The position numbers were made by a program, and so were the translations under genes. 64,000 bases of DNA from G963704535 sp963704535 (GTDB lineage: Bacteria; Chloroflexota; Chloroflexia; Chloroflexales; Roseiflexaceae). Where the stretch lies: positions 8,866,001 to 8,930,000 of the forward strand of contig OY969916.1 in assembly GCA_963704535.1 (NCBI GenBank). Direction: 5' to 3'. Shown one piece after another: positions 27,922-36,754 of this stretch (the stretch's first letter is position 1; each line of letters opens with the position of its first letter). The notes under the pieces are model-generated. The model was not told the origin of the DNA, did no database searches, and was given only the letters and a program-made list of their open reading frames with translations.

Positions 27922-29055
27922 ATGAACGTAAAGATGAATGAACATAATCTCTATAACCTGACGCCGGCTGAGATCGAGCAGTTGGTGAGCGAGTGGGGCC
28001 AGCCGGCCTACCGGGCGCGCCAGATCTACCGGCAGATCTACGCAAACCTGGCTGCCGAGCCGGCGGCGATGACCGATCTGCCGCTGGCGCTGCGCGAGCG
28101 CCTGGCCGCCGAGACGCGGATGGGCACGCTGGAGCTGGCCCGATTGCAGACCGCCGACGCGGGCCTGACCCGCAAAGCGCTGTTCCGCCTGACCGACGGC
28201 GCGGTGGTCGAGAGCGTGCTGATGGTGTACCCTGACCGGGCGACAGTGTGCGTCTCGACGCAGGCCGGGTGCGCGATGGGGTGCGTCTTCTGCGCGACCG
28301 GCCGCATGGGGCTGCTGCGAAATCTGTCGCCGGGCGAGATCATTGAGCAGGTGCTGTGGGCGGCGCGGGAACTCAAGAATCAAGAACCAAGAACCAAGAA
28401 CCAGGAACCAGGAACCAAGAACCAGGAGCTTGCCGTCGGGTTGACGAATGTGGTGTTTATGGGCATGGGCGAACCGTTCGCGAACTATGACCGCTGGTGG
28501 CAGGCGGTCGAGCGACTGCACGACCCGAAGGGCTTCAACCTGGGCGCGCGCAGCCTGACGGTTTCGACGGTCGGCCTGGTGCCGGGTATCCTGCGCCTGG
28601 CCGAGGAGGCGCTGCCGATTAACCTGGCGATCTCGCTCCACGCGCCGGACGACGAGCTGCGCGGGGAGATGATGCCGGTCAACCGGCGCTACCCGATCGC
28701 GGCGCTGATGGAGGCGACGCGCGCGTATATCGCGAAGACCAACCGGCGCGTGTCTTTCGAGTATGTGCTGCTCCAGGGCAAGAATGATGAGCCGCAGCAG
28801 GCGGCGGCGCTGGCCGAGCTGTTGCAGGGGATGCTGTGCCACGTCAATCTCATCCCGTGGAACCCGGTGCCGGGCGCGCCGCTGGGCCGCTCGGAGCGGG
28901 CGCGGGTGCTGCGGTTTCAGCAGGTGCTCCAGGAGGCTGGGGTGGCTTGCACGGTGCGGGTCGAGCGGGGTGTCGCGATCGCGGCGGCCTGCGGCCAGCT
29001 TGCCGGCCTGCCCTCGATGGAGCCGATCAGCGTGGCGCCGATCGAGCTTGTTTGA
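27922..29055 (+). CDS. rlmN: Dual-specificity 23S rRNA/tRNA methyltransferase RlmN
   Basis: About 377 aa. Radical-SAM enzyme that methylates C2 of A2503 in 23S rRNA and A37 in some tRNAs. The [4Fe-4S] motif is CAMGCVFC within STQAGCAMGCVFCATGRMG; VVFMGMGEP and NLAISLHAPDDELR follow. The second methyl-accepting Cys is in AACGQLAG near the C-terminus. Between EQVLWAARE and TNVVFMGMG lies a heptapeptide repeat (KNQEPRT, KNQEPGT, KNQELAV) encoded by the heptamer array at 28374-28429. This site is a variable surface region in RlmN, so the enzyme is likely active. Confidence 0.94.
   Translation: MNVKMNEHNLYNLTPAEIEQLVSEWGQPAYRARQIYRQIYANLAAEPAAMTDLPLALRERLAAETRMGTLELARLQTADAGLTRKALFRLTDGAVVESVLMVYPDRATVCVSTQAGCAMGCVFCATGRMGLLRNLSPGEIIEQVLWAARELKNQEPRTKNQEPGTKNQELAVGLTNVVFMGMGEPFANYDRWWQAVERLHDPKGFNLGARSLTVSTVGLVPGILRLAEEALPINLAISLHAPDDELRGEMMPVNRRYPIAALMEATRAYIAKTNRRVSFEYVLLQGKNDEPQQAAALAELLQGMLCHVNLIPWNPVPGAPLGRSERARVLRFQQVLQEAGVACTVRVERGVAIAAACGQLAGLPSMEPISVAPIELV
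28374..28429 (+). repeat. CAAGAAC heptamer array, eight units, in frame within rlmN
   Basis: Eight consecutive 7-bp units (CAAGAAT, CAAGAAC x3, CAGGAAC x2, CAAGAAC, CAGGAGC). Three DNA units make one 7-residue peptide repeat, so the frame stays open without stops. Confidence 0.85.
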
Positions 29056-29090
29056 TCGAGCCTATAGCGGGCATACGCAACCTCGCAGTT

Positions 29091-29217
29091 TTAAGGGATT
29101 CTCGAAAAATAAACTATCCCGCGTGGATGTTACGTGTTGCGTGTTGCGTGAGGCGGCGCGACGCAACACGTAACACGCAACACGAGCCTGGCTCACTTAA
29201 AAATCGAGAGTCCCTAA
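29091..29217. repeat. Inverted-repeat element carrying GTGTTGC heptamers (type E)
   Basis: 22-bp terminal repeats TTAAGGGATTCTCGAAAAAT (29091-29110) and the near-complement TTAAAAATCGAGAGTCCCTA (29197-29216). Inside, facing arrays of GTGTTGC and GCAACAC units (29129-29183) form a long hairpin. It follows rlmN and precedes the M1 peptidase. Confidence 0.65.
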
Positions 29218-29259
29218 CCACGAAGATCACGAAGATACGAAGACCGCGAAGGTATATTC

Positions 29260-31104
29260 ATGATGTCGTTGCGCCGCTCGCTTCCAGCCGTGGTAGCCCT
29301 GGCCGTGCTGTTGAGCGGGATGCTCCAGACCTCGGCCTCGGCGCCGCCGGCCCGCCCTGTCCCGCAAGTATTGGCCCCGCCGATCGCCTCGTATCGGATG
29401 GAAGTGCGTCTTGACCCGGCGCAGAAGACCGTCGCCGGCATAGGGCGAATCAGCTACCGCAATCCTTCAACCGACACGCTGAATGAACTTTGGCTGCATT
29501 TGTACCTGCGGGCGTTCCGCGATGATACCTCGGTTTGGATGCGCGAGTTGGGCGGGGCGCACCGTGGGCTCGCCATGGACCCGGCGCGGCGCGGCGATAT
29601 CAGCGTGAGCAGCCTCAAGCTGGCCGACGGCAGCGACCTGCTGGCGGGCGCCACGATCAGCGATACGCTGATGCGGGTGCCGCTCCCGCAGCCGCTGGGT
29701 CCGGGGCAGAATGTCGAGTTGGACGTGGAGTGGACCAGCAAGCTGCCGCGCGTATTCGCCCGCACCGGCTACGGCGGCCGCGACGATACGTTCTTTATGG
29801 TCGGGCAGTGGTATCCGAAGATGGCGGTCTATGAGCGGGGGCGCTGGGATACCGAGCCGTGGCACGTCAACGCCGAGTTCTTCCACGACTTCGGCAGTTA
29901 TGATGTGACGATCACGACCCCGGCGGAGTATGTTGTGGCGGCCACCGGCGTTGGGGCCGAGACAAGCCCGGTGTCGGGTGAGGTGAGCCGGCGCTTCACC
30001 GTCGACAATGTGACCGACTTCGCTTTTGCAGCCTCGCCAGACTTCCGCATTCAGACGACGAGGGCTGGGGATGTGGAGGTGTTGCTGTATTACCTGCCCG
30101 AGCACGAGCGGTGGGTGGACGAGTACCTCGACGCGGCGACCGGCTCGCTCCAAGCCTATGGCGACTGGTACGGCGCCTATCCGCACCCGCGCCTGACGGT
30201 GGTCGATGTGCCGGAGAACGCCAGCGGCGCCGGCGGGATGGAGTACCCGACGCTGGTGACTGGCGGCACGTATGGGGCGCCGCCTGGCAGCGGCGCGACG
30301 ACGCTGGTGGTGGCGCATGAGGTGGGCCACCAGTGGTGGCCGATGCAGACGGCGACTCACGAGGGCCGCGAGCCCTGGCTGGACGAGGGGCTGACCGAGT
30401 ACTCCGGCGTTCGCTACCTGGCCGAGGCCCAAAAGCAGCTCGGCCTGGGGGGCGCGGCGGTGAGCGCGCTGGCCTTCGAGCAGGCCCAGTATGCCACGCA
30501 GCCGGACCAGCCATCGACGCTGCCGGCGTGGGCATATAGCGGGGGCGCTTATGCGAGTGGGGTTTATTTCAAACCGGCGCTGGGACTCTGGACGCTCGAA
30601 GGGGTGGTGGGGACGGAGCGCTTCCGCCATGCGATGGCCGACTACCTGACGAAGTATCGCTTCAAGCACCCGACCGGCGCCGATTTTCGGGCTACGCTGG
30701 AGCAGTCGCTCAACGCCGACCTGGGCTGGTTTTTCGACGACTACCTGGCGGGAGAGGGCGTGATCGACTACGCGGTTGGCAAGGTCGATCAGCAGGAGGG
30801 CAAGGTCTGGGTGGTGCGCGAGGGGACGGTGCCGGCGCCGGTCGAGGTGGTGGTCACGCTGGCGGGTGGCGAGCGTAGGACGATGAGTTGGGATGGGCGG
30901 GGCGCGCTGACCAGCTTCCAGCTTGAGCCGGGCAGCCAGGTGACGCGGGTCGAGATCGACCCGGAGCGCAAGCTGAAGGCCGAGCTGGATATCCTCGACA
31001 ACGGTGTGGCGCTCCAGCCGCAGCTCGGCCCGGCGCTGACGCTGGGCGGGCGGCTGGCCTTCTGGCTACAGGCGGTCGCGGGGATGCTGGGAACGTTTGG
31101 GTAG
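29260..31104 (+). CDS. Secreted M1-family metallopeptidase
   Basis: 614 aa. Signal peptide (LPAVVALAVLLSGMLQTSASA). An N-terminal beta domain precedes the thermolysin-like catalytic domain. Zinc motif HEVGHQWW (near residue 350) with the downstream Glu in WLDEGLTEYSG, and the exopeptidase-type GGMEYPTLV in place of GAMEN. Together these mark the M1 aminopeptidase family. The C-terminal ~100 residues form a smaller beta domain. It would act outside the cytoplasm on peptides. A membrane-protein gene starts 4 bp after the stop, so they are cotranscribed. Confidence 0.92.
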   Translation: MMSLRRSLPAVVALAVLLSGMLQTSASAPPARPVPQVLAPPIASYRMEVRLDPAQKTVAGIGRISYRNPSTDTLNELWLHLYLRAFRDDTSVWMRELGGAHRGLAMDPARRGDISVSSLKLADGSDLLAGATISDTLMRVPLPQPLGPGQNVELDVEWTSKLPRVFARTGYGGRDDTFFMVGQWYPKMAVYERGRWDTEPWHVNAEFFHDFGSYDVTITTPAEYVVAATGVGAETSPVSGEVSRRFTVDNVTDFAFAASPDFRIQTTRAGDVEVLLYYLPEHERWVDEYLDAATGSLQAYGDWYGAYPHPRLTVVDVPENASGAGGMEYPTLVTGGTYGAPPGSGATTLVVAHEVGHQWWPMQTATHEGREPWLDEGLTEYSGVRYLAEAQKQLGLGGAAVSALAFEQAQYATQPDQPSTLPAWAYSGGAYASGVYFKPALGLWTLEGVVGTERFRHAMADYLTKYRFKHPTGADFRATLEQSLNADLGWFFDDYLAGEGVIDYAVGKVDQQEGKVWVVREGTVPAPVEVVVTLAGGERRTMSWDGRGALTSFQLEPGSQVTRVEIDPERKLKAELDILDNGVALQPQLGPALTLGGRLAFWLQAVAGMLGTFG

Positions 31105-31107
31105 CGT

Positions 31108-31902
31108 ATGTTGCTGTGGCGGGAGGCTTTTCGAGCGGGATGGGGCAGCGTGGGGCGCCACTGGCGCCTGGCGCTGCCGCTGTATTTGTGCAGCCTGGTG
31201 CTGGGGCTGGTGCAGACGTGGCCGCTGCTGGCCGCCTCCGCGAATGGGGCGCTGTTCAATCCATTGCTTGGCCAGGTGGCGCGCGGCGGCGGCGATGAGT
31301 TGGTCCCGCTACTTCTGAGCAGCCCGGCGGCGGCGGCGAGCACGGCACTGTGGCTGCTGGCGTTCCTGCCGCTCACGGCCTTGTTCAGCATGGCCTACAA
31401 CTTTTACTCCGGCGGTATCCTGAGTGTCTACGCCGGCACGCGCCCTTTTCGCGCGGGGTGCCGGCGCACATTCTGGACGTTCACAGGGATGGGGCTGATC
31501 CTGGTGGTGCTGGCGATGCTCTGCGTTAGCGTCGCGGCGGCTGTGGGGCGGGCGCTCGGCACAGGGGCGGGACTGATCGTCGCCCTGCTGCTGACCCAAG
31601 CGGTCAACTTGCTGGGCGAGTATGGCCGGGCGCTAGCGGCGGTGCGGGATGAGCGCAACCCGCTGGTCTTGCTCGGCGCTGCGCTGCGGTTCTGCCTACA
31701 GCATCCGGGCGGCGTGCTGGCGCTGGGGCTGGCTGGCCTGATTCTGCATGCCGGGCTGGCCGGGCTGTATAGCGTGGGCGCGCGGCTGATCGGTTCCGTG
31801 CCGGTGCTGGTCGCCTGGCAGCAACTCGCGGCGCTGGCGTGGCTGTGGATCAAGCTACTGCGGCTGGCGTGGGCGGTGCAGATGGTGCAGGGGGCGGGCT
31901 AA
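31108..31902 (+). CDS. Polytopic membrane protein of unknown function
   Basis: 264 aa, about five or six hydrophobic segments (for example LALPLYLCSLVLGLVQTW, WLLAFLPLTALFSMAY, GLILVVLAMLCVSVAAAVG, VLALGLAGLILHAGLAGLY). The N-terminal WREAFRAGWGSVGRHWRLALP looks cytoplasmic. No transporter motif. Follows the M1 peptidase by 4 bp, so a role linked to that exported enzyme is possible. It ends in a 4-bp overlap with the convergent phosphatase gene. Confidence 0.75.
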   Translation: MLLWREAFRAGWGSVGRHWRLALPLYLCSLVLGLVQTWPLLAASANGALFNPLLGQVARGGGDELVPLLLSSPAAAASTALWLLAFLPLTALFSMAYNFYSGGILSVYAGTRPFRAGCRRTFWTFTGMGLILVVLAMLCVSVAAAVGRALGTGAGLIVALLLTQAVNLLGEYGRALAAVRDERNPLVLLGAALRFCLQHPGGVLALGLAGLILHAGLAGLYSVGARLIGSVPVLVAWQQLAALAWLWIKLLRLAWAVQMVQGAG

Positions 31903-32588
31903 TCCGCAGGCCCGACAAGTCGCGCGCGAACGGCGGCCAGATCCTCGTCGTTGAGGCCGGCGGCGCGTAGGTAGGCGCCGGCGTCGAATGAGTTGAGCGT
32001 GGCGAGGATGACGGCGCGCGTGGTTGTATGCCGGTGGGCGAGGAGTTCGTCGCGCTGGGGGTCGGGGCTGAGTTCGTAGTCGGCGGCGATGTCGTCGGGC
32101 GCGACGCCGGCGAGCGCGAGCAGCAGCAGGGTGATGATGCCGGTGCGGTCGTGCCCCCGGCCACAGTGGACGAGGACGCCGCCGAGCCTGGCCCGCGCGA
32201 CGGCGGCGATGGCGGCGGCGTGGCGCTCCGGCCAGCGACTGAGGGCGTCGCGGTAGTAGAGCGGCGTACACCACAGGCCGGAATCGACCCAGCGCTGCGT
32301 GAACTCGGCGTCGGCGAGGTCTTCGATCGGCACTTGTATGGTTGTGAGGTCGGGCGGGCGCGGCGCGGCGTTGGGGTGGTCTTCGGGTACGCCGTCGGTG
32401 CGCAGGGCGATGATGGTGCGGATGCCGTGGGCGTGCAGCGCCGACCAGCCGGCCGCGCTGAGCTTGCAAGGATTGTCGGAGCGAACGATGGCGCCCCAGC
32501 GGGTCGCGCGACCGTCGGCGGTGCGAAGGCCGCCCAGGTCGCGGACGTTGATGCAGCCGTCCCAGGTAAGGTGGCGATCGGGCGTCAA
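31899..32588 (-). CDS. Tyrosine-protein phosphatase-like protein
   Basis: 229 aa. N-terminal HLTWDGCINVRDLGGLRTADG is typical of bacterial Y_phosphatase3 (PF13350-like) enzymes, and the catalytic loop is VHCGRGHDRTGI (C-x5-R with Asp/Arg). Cytosolic; it could act on phosphoproteins or phosphoinositides. Ends convergently against the membrane-protein gene with overlapping stops. The GNAT gene lies 12 bp upstream on the same strand. Confidence 0.88.
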   Translation of the reverse strand: MTPDRHLTWDGCINVRDLGGLRTADGRATRWGAIVRSDNPCKLSAAGWSALHAHGIRTIIALRTDGVPEDHPNAAPRPPDLTTIQVPIEDLADAEFTQRWVDSGLWCTPLYYRDALSRWPERHAAAIAAVARARLGGVLVHCGRGHDRTGIITLLLLALAGVAPDDIAADYELSPDPQRDELLAHRHTTTRAVILATLNSFDAGAYLRAAGLNDEDLAAVRARLVGPAD

Positions 32589-32600
32589 TGGACCTCCTTA

Positions 32601-33161
32601 TCAGTCGATGTCCTTCAAATCGTGCCGCATGATCGGGCGAGGTGGCACTCGGCAAGCGACCGTCATGAATCCGGCGCGCTCGAACGTCGAGACTATGCCG
32701 GTGGACGTCGAGCTTGGCGATAGGTTCCTATCCAGGGGATAGGCTTCGAGCGCGGGGGCCTTTGCGTACTTGGCTGCCTTCAAAGCCGCAGCGATTAATG
32801 CCGAGGTGATGCCTCGCTTCCGATAACCTTTCCGCACATAGAAGCAGGAGATCGACCAGACCGGCACGTCGTCCACGCGCTTGAGTCGCCAGGCACGATC
32901 AAGCTCGGGCACCTGATCGCGCGGAGTTAGCTGGCACCAGCCCACAGCCACGTCGCCATCAAAGGCGAGTAGGCCCGGCGGGGGACCATGCTCCACGATC
33001 TCCCGAAATGTCGCCTTGTTCATCTCGCCCGGCCTCTTTCGGTAGGCAGCGCCGATCCTCCAGTACATGCACCAACACCGGCTGCATACGTCACTGTCGC
33101 TGAATAGATCCTCGAAAGCAGGCCAGAGGTCCGGGGTGAGTGGGTGAATTGTGAATTCCAT
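32601..33161 (-). CDS. GNAT-family N-acetyltransferase
   Basis: 186 aa. The acetyl-CoA loop is YVRKGYRKRGITSALI, near the expected middle of the fold. The N-terminus has a Cys-rich stretch (DVCSRCWCMYWR) found in a GNAT subgroup close to DUF4440- and YjcF-like proteins. Start has GGAGGC upstream. Forms a probable two-gene unit with the downstream phosphatase. Confidence 0.85.
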   Translation of the reverse strand: MEFTIHPLTPDLWPAFEDLFSDSDVCSRCWCMYWRIGAAYRKRPGEMNKATFREIVEHGPPPGLLAFDGDVAVGWCQLTPRDQVPELDRAWRLKRVDDVPVWSISCFYVRKGYRKRGITSALIAAALKAAKYAKAPALEAYPLDRNLSPSSTSTGIVSTFERAGFMTVACRVPPRPIMRHDLKDID

Positions 33162-33291
33162 GCTGCCTCCGTACGGCGTATCAAGTCAGTCGCCTGCGTT
33201 GTTAGCTAGCAGCGCTGCACGTGAGCTTTCCGTAAGTTTTGGATATGAGTAATACTGATATCGTCTTCGCTCATCATTTCTCTCTTTCGGA

Positions 33292-33371
33292 GGGATACCC
33301 TGTTGAAGCGTCGCCAGGACGTTGGCCAGGTCGTCGGCCAGGAGCGCGGGAACGGCCAGCCACAGGCCGGT
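33292..33371 (-). pseudogene. Remnant of a Uma2-family gene (C-terminal fragment)
   Basis: The minus strand reads GLWLAVPALLADDLANVLA and then TLQQGIP. This matches the C-terminus of the Uma2 gene at 36755 (GLWLHVPALLADDLAKVLAALQQGI). Only about 27 codons survive, with no start, core or stop in context. It marks loss or rearrangement of a second Uma2 copy in the 33162-33404 gap, which otherwise shows nothing. Confidence 0.75.
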
Positions 33372-33404
33372 ATTGGACCGCTCGGCGCGAAGTTTACATC
33401 GTCG

Positions 33405-33749
33405 TTACGCTTCTGGTTGCAGTGGTAACAATGGTGTAATTCTGGTCAGCACATCAGGTATATCGCGGGTTGTGGTATTCCAAACTTCTTCCAGATCGAC
33501 CGCATCATATCCGTGGATCAAGTGGTCGCGCATACCAGCCATTAACGACCATGGCAGGATTGGGTGTTGATCACGAAATGCGGACGATAACCGTTTCACA
33601 GCTTCGCCCAGAATCGTTAGCTGGTGCAGCACCGCTGATTGCGTCTTCGGATCGGCAAGAAACTGTTCCTTTGGCATCTCGCCGATGAAGCGCTGAATCA
33701 AATCAGCAGCATGGGCAATATCCAAAAGTGTTGCGCCGTCACGCTCCAT
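33405..33749 (-). CDS. hepT: HepT-like HEPN ribonuclease toxin (DUF86)
   Basis: About 114 aa. All-helical HEPN fold with the active-site motif R-x4-H-x-Y in GMRDHLIHGYDAVDL. In type VII toxin-antitoxin pairs this RNase is silenced when MntA AMPylates its Tyr. Start at 33749 overlaps the 3' end of the MntA gene by 11 bp, giving translational coupling in the order antitoxin then toxin. TILGEAVKRLS is the usual DUF86 core. Confidence 0.88.
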   Translation of the reverse strand: MERDGATLLDIAHAADLIQRFIGEMPKEQFLADPKTQSAVLHQLTILGEAVKRLSSAFRDQHPILPWSLMAGMRDHLIHGYDAVDLEEVWNTTTRDIPDVLTRITPLLPLQPEA

Positions 33750-34074
33750 AGTGGGTCTCATCGCAGGTATAGAGTATTTGTGCAGTATCGAGAATAGCGT
33801 GACGGCGGAGCCAATTCGGACTGCCCTCAAGCGCGCGTCGGCTGATGAAATCAACGGGCCGCTGGAGGATGGCCTCAAGTTCTTGTTGCATTTGGATATG
33901 GGCGAGTAATCCCCAGGCAACATCGTCGGTAAATGTGACCAATAGATCGATGTCGCTATCGGGGCGAAAGTCCTCACGGAGCGCCGAACCGAACAGGGCC
34001 AATTCGCGAATCTTCCAGCGCCGGCAAAACTCGGCAAGGACTTCTTGGGGAATAGAAAGAGTAAAACTCGTCAT
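33739..34074 (-). CDS. mntA: MntA-like nucleotidyltransferase antitoxin
   Basis: 111 aa. Minimal nucleotidyltransferase with the GS-x10-D-x-D signature (GSALREDFRPDSDIDLLVTF) and a third acidic position around RPVDFIS. MntA enzymes transfer AMP to the partner HepT toxin. The toxin gene overlaps its 3' end. The C-terminus contains RRHAILDTAQILY, usual in this group. Confidence 0.9.
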   Translation of the reverse strand: MTSFTLSIPQEVLAEFCRRWKIRELALFGSALREDFRPDSDIDLLVTFTDDVAWGLLAHIQMQQELEAILQRPVDFISRRALEGSPNWLRRHAILDTAQILYTCDETHYGA

Positions 34075-34196
34075 ACCGCGCGACCTTCGTGATTATCCTA
34101 TCTGGTTGGCTATGGGCGGGAAAAGTTGGTTTAACTTGGCTTCTATCGGCTTAGATTGTATCACAGTCTAGCCATAGACCTTTGCGCGAGGCGCAT

Positions 34197-35243
34197 TCAC
34201 GTGTTGTCTGAGGCGAGTAGATGTGGTAGCCATGCGTCAAACCTCTCTACAGCTGTCGCCCGGAGGCCAAGTCGTGCGATCACTGGAAGATGATCGGAAC
34301 CGCCTGCCGGGCCAATCTCGACATCGACTGCGACAAACTCCACAGAATGCCAGATGTAGTCGTAACGTAGCAGCGGAAGCGGACCTGCCAGGTACGTAGT
34401 ATGGCCCAATCCCCAGCCAACTTCCCGGAAACTATCCTGCAACCGCATTGCCAGGCCTGCGTAGGCCTGCGAGGTGTCCGTCAGGTTACAATCGCACAGC
34501 AGCAGGGTCGGTGCGTGAATGGAGAGCAACTCTTGCTCGATGGCGGCAATTTCGGTGGCTTTGATCAGGTAATGGCTGGTGGTGGCGCTTTCAAGGGCGA
34601 GCAGCGGGGATCTACGAGCAAGATGCGGAGACAGATGCACGACGAGCACGTGAACCGGCGTGTCGGAGACCAGCACCGTCGCATGGAGCGCTAAATTGCG
34701 CGGGGGCAGGGGAAATGAGGTCGCAGCAGTGATCGGAAAGCGACTAAACAGGCCGACCCCGGCCTCACGTTCGGGCTTGTGAAACTGCGCGTACGGATAG
34801 TCATGGCGCAAGAGTTCCCGCAGAGTGGTCATCTGGCGTGTACTGAGTTCCTGGACGCCAATGAGGTCGGGGTGGGCGCTGGCGATAGCGGCGCTGATCA
34901 CTGCGGTATCACGATTGCGGTAGAGCAGATTGAAAGTCATGACCGAAAGGGATGTGGTCACTGGCGCTGGTGCAAGCGGCCAAGGAGGGAGAAATAAGGC
35001 GCCAAACAGCCAGGCAAAGCCGGCCACGGGCAACGCAAGGGCGGGGAGGATACGCCAGCAGTGGCGAACGAGGGTGAGGCCGAGCAGGATTGGGAGGGGC
35101 AGGAAGAGGTAGAGGGCCATGGTGTTCAGCAGCGCCAGCCACCAGATGGTATCGAAAAAGGCCAGGCGCAGCATGAACCACAGCGTCATAAAGCCGGCAT
35201 AACTGAGGCCGGCACGATACAGAATGAGTGGGGTGCGTATCAC
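34197..35243 (-). CDS. Endonuclease/exonuclease/phosphatase-family membrane protein
   Basis: 348 aa. Two to three N-terminal hydrophobic helices (MTLWFMLRLAFFDTIWWLALL; LPALALPVAGFAWLFGALFL) precede an EEP domain with VMTFNLLYRN, the catalytic Glu in DLIGVQELS, VGLFSRFPI, LLCDCNLTD and the terminal GGSDHLPV (Asp-His pair). These enzymes cleave phosphodiesters in nucleic acids or phospholipids. Membrane anchoring with the domain probably outside suggests an extracytoplasmic substrate. I cannot decide between nuclease and phosphodiesterase. Confidence 0.85.
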   Translation of the reverse strand: MIRTPLILYRAGLSYAGFMTLWFMLRLAFFDTIWWLALLNTMALYLFLPLPILLGLTLVRHCWRILPALALPVAGFAWLFGALFLPPWPLAPAPVTTSLSVMTFNLLYRNRDTAVISAAIASAHPDLIGVQELSTRQMTTLRELLRHDYPYAQFHKPEREAGVGLFSRFPITAATSFPLPPRNLALHATVLVSDTPVHVLVVHLSPHLARRSPLLALESATTSHYLIKATEIAAIEQELLSIHAPTLLLCDCNLTDTSQAYAGLAMRLQDSFREVGWGLGHTTYLAGPLPLLRYDYIWHSVEFVAVDVEIGPAGGSDHLPVIARLGLRATAVERFDAWLPHLLASDNT

Positions 35244-35391
35244 CAGCGTGATCCTCGCAGTATATCGACGTTCGGGAGGCGCGGTTCAACGGCTTGGCGT
35301 TCAGCTGCTGCAAGCACCTGGCACAGGATCACTTCAAAATGCCAACGATCTCGCGCGCGAAGCGGTCAGCTGCAATGCCGTGTTCGGCCAC

Positions 35392-36474
35392 TCAGTTATC
35401 ACGTGATGGCATGATGCGATGTAACACGTCCATTGCCCAATCATATACCTGTCCAATATCTGCCTCATATGGAATGGGTTCATCCATAACAAGTAATAAT
35501 CTCCAGATTGGTTTGAGTTGCACATGGTAGCGTATCTGTCGTTGATCTATCCATTCGCGGATCTTATTTTTATCACCGTGCTGGTTGAAAAACTGCATCC
35601 CCCACCCATTACTATCAAGAAAGATGTCGATTTGAAGGCTCGTTTTGTTTTGTAGGTCGAACGCGTAATTCAGAAACTCCTTTGTTTCTGTACCGGAACT
35701 CCATGTTCCTGGTCGTACTGAAATACCAGGAAAACTATCTTGGACGCTAAGGATCGCTGCAAGCGATTTTAGCTTCCGCCTCATCTCGCCGCGCACGTGT
35801 TGGACTTCTTCAAGGAGGATCCGAATTTCGTGTTGATGCTGCCGAAAGAACGCAAGGCGTTCGTCATCCATTGCTGTGCCTCTCGATAGCGTTTGCATCG
35901 TCTGCTGAAAGTCTTGAAAGAAGAGATCATATTTATTAGGAAGGCTATTTTGCTCGTTTTGAAGGAAGATAGTAATCCTGTCAAATAATTCGCCATACGT
36001 GATATTGACGAAATGTACTTCATTCAACGGCATCGTTGTGGCATGCAGCGACAAGACCACCCCGTAGACGCTTCTCCCGTCTGCAAGTCCCTGAAGATGC
36101 GACCAATAGCTTCCGAGGTCGTTACTGAGGTGGTGATATATTTTGTTTTCAATGCCAAGAACGAGTATTTCTGTCTCGATGACAATATCTATTCTTTTGC
36201 TTTCGGAAGTGACGTCTTCTCGGTGCGCATCTACTACAACATCCGAAGTAATGTCGATATGGAAAAACGACATGATCGCACGGAGCAAAAGCGAGTGATA
36301 ACTATGCAAGTTCGTTGATTGAAAGTAAAATGCAAATATGTTACTTGCAACATTCTCCAGGTGAGGGTAGCCAGCTATCTCAAGCAGTGTGATGTCAGTT
36401 ACTCGTCGTTGTGGGAGATTATGAATATTGAACAGCATGGCTTGAATTTCAGGTCCGAATGGGCGGATTGGCAT
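35392..36474 (-). CDS. PD-(D/E)XK nuclease-superfamily protein
   Basis: 360 aa, visibly richer in AT than its neighbours. The nuclease core reads KRIDIVIETEILVLGIENKIYH, i.e. D-x(n)-E-x-K with hydrophobic strands, near residues 92-115. This corresponds to the PDDEXK_4-type family often seen as stand-alone genes in defence or mobile regions. The C-terminal half has a helical linker (EEVQHVRGEMRRKLKSLA) and a beta-rich domain with SVRPGTWSSGTETKEF. Composition and neighbours (MntA/HepT, Uma2) suggest acquisition by transfer. Confidence 0.82.
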   Translation of the reverse strand: MPIRPFGPEIQAMLFNIHNLPQRRVTDITLLEIAGYPHLENVASNIFAFYFQSTNLHSYHSLLLRAIMSFFHIDITSDVVVDAHREDVTSESKRIDIVIETEILVLGIENKIYHHLSNDLGSYWSHLQGLADGRSVYGVVLSLHATTMPLNEVHFVNITYGELFDRITIFLQNEQNSLPNKYDLFFQDFQQTMQTLSRGTAMDDERLAFFRQHQHEIRILLEEVQHVRGEMRRKLKSLAAILSVQDSFPGISVRPGTWSSGTETKEFLNYAFDLQNKTSLQIDIFLDSNGWGMQFFNQHGDKNKIREWIDQRQIRYHVQLKPIWRLLLVMDEPIPYEADIGQVYDWAMDVLHRIMPSRDN

Positions 36475-36754
36475 AATAAGGAACCTTTTCGTTTGAGATT
36501 TTGTTGAGAGTTTACCACGAAATCAAGAGGATGATACTGCCAAACACATCTATCTGATGGCCGAATTACAAGTAGGTGGACCATTATCCCCAATATTGCC
36601 TGTTTCCCGGACAGCCGTCCATCGAACTCCCCCAATGAAGCTATTTCGACACGACACGTGTCCTACTAAATCACCTACGCGATGTAATAGGCGGACTTCC
36701 GTCCGTCTATCAGCGCCACGATCACGCTCTCCGCGCTTCGGTCGTCAGCAGACG
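36475..36754. other. Gap between nuclease and Uma2 genes
   Basis: 280 bp; I see no gene, repeat family member or clear terminator. Confidence 0.4.
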
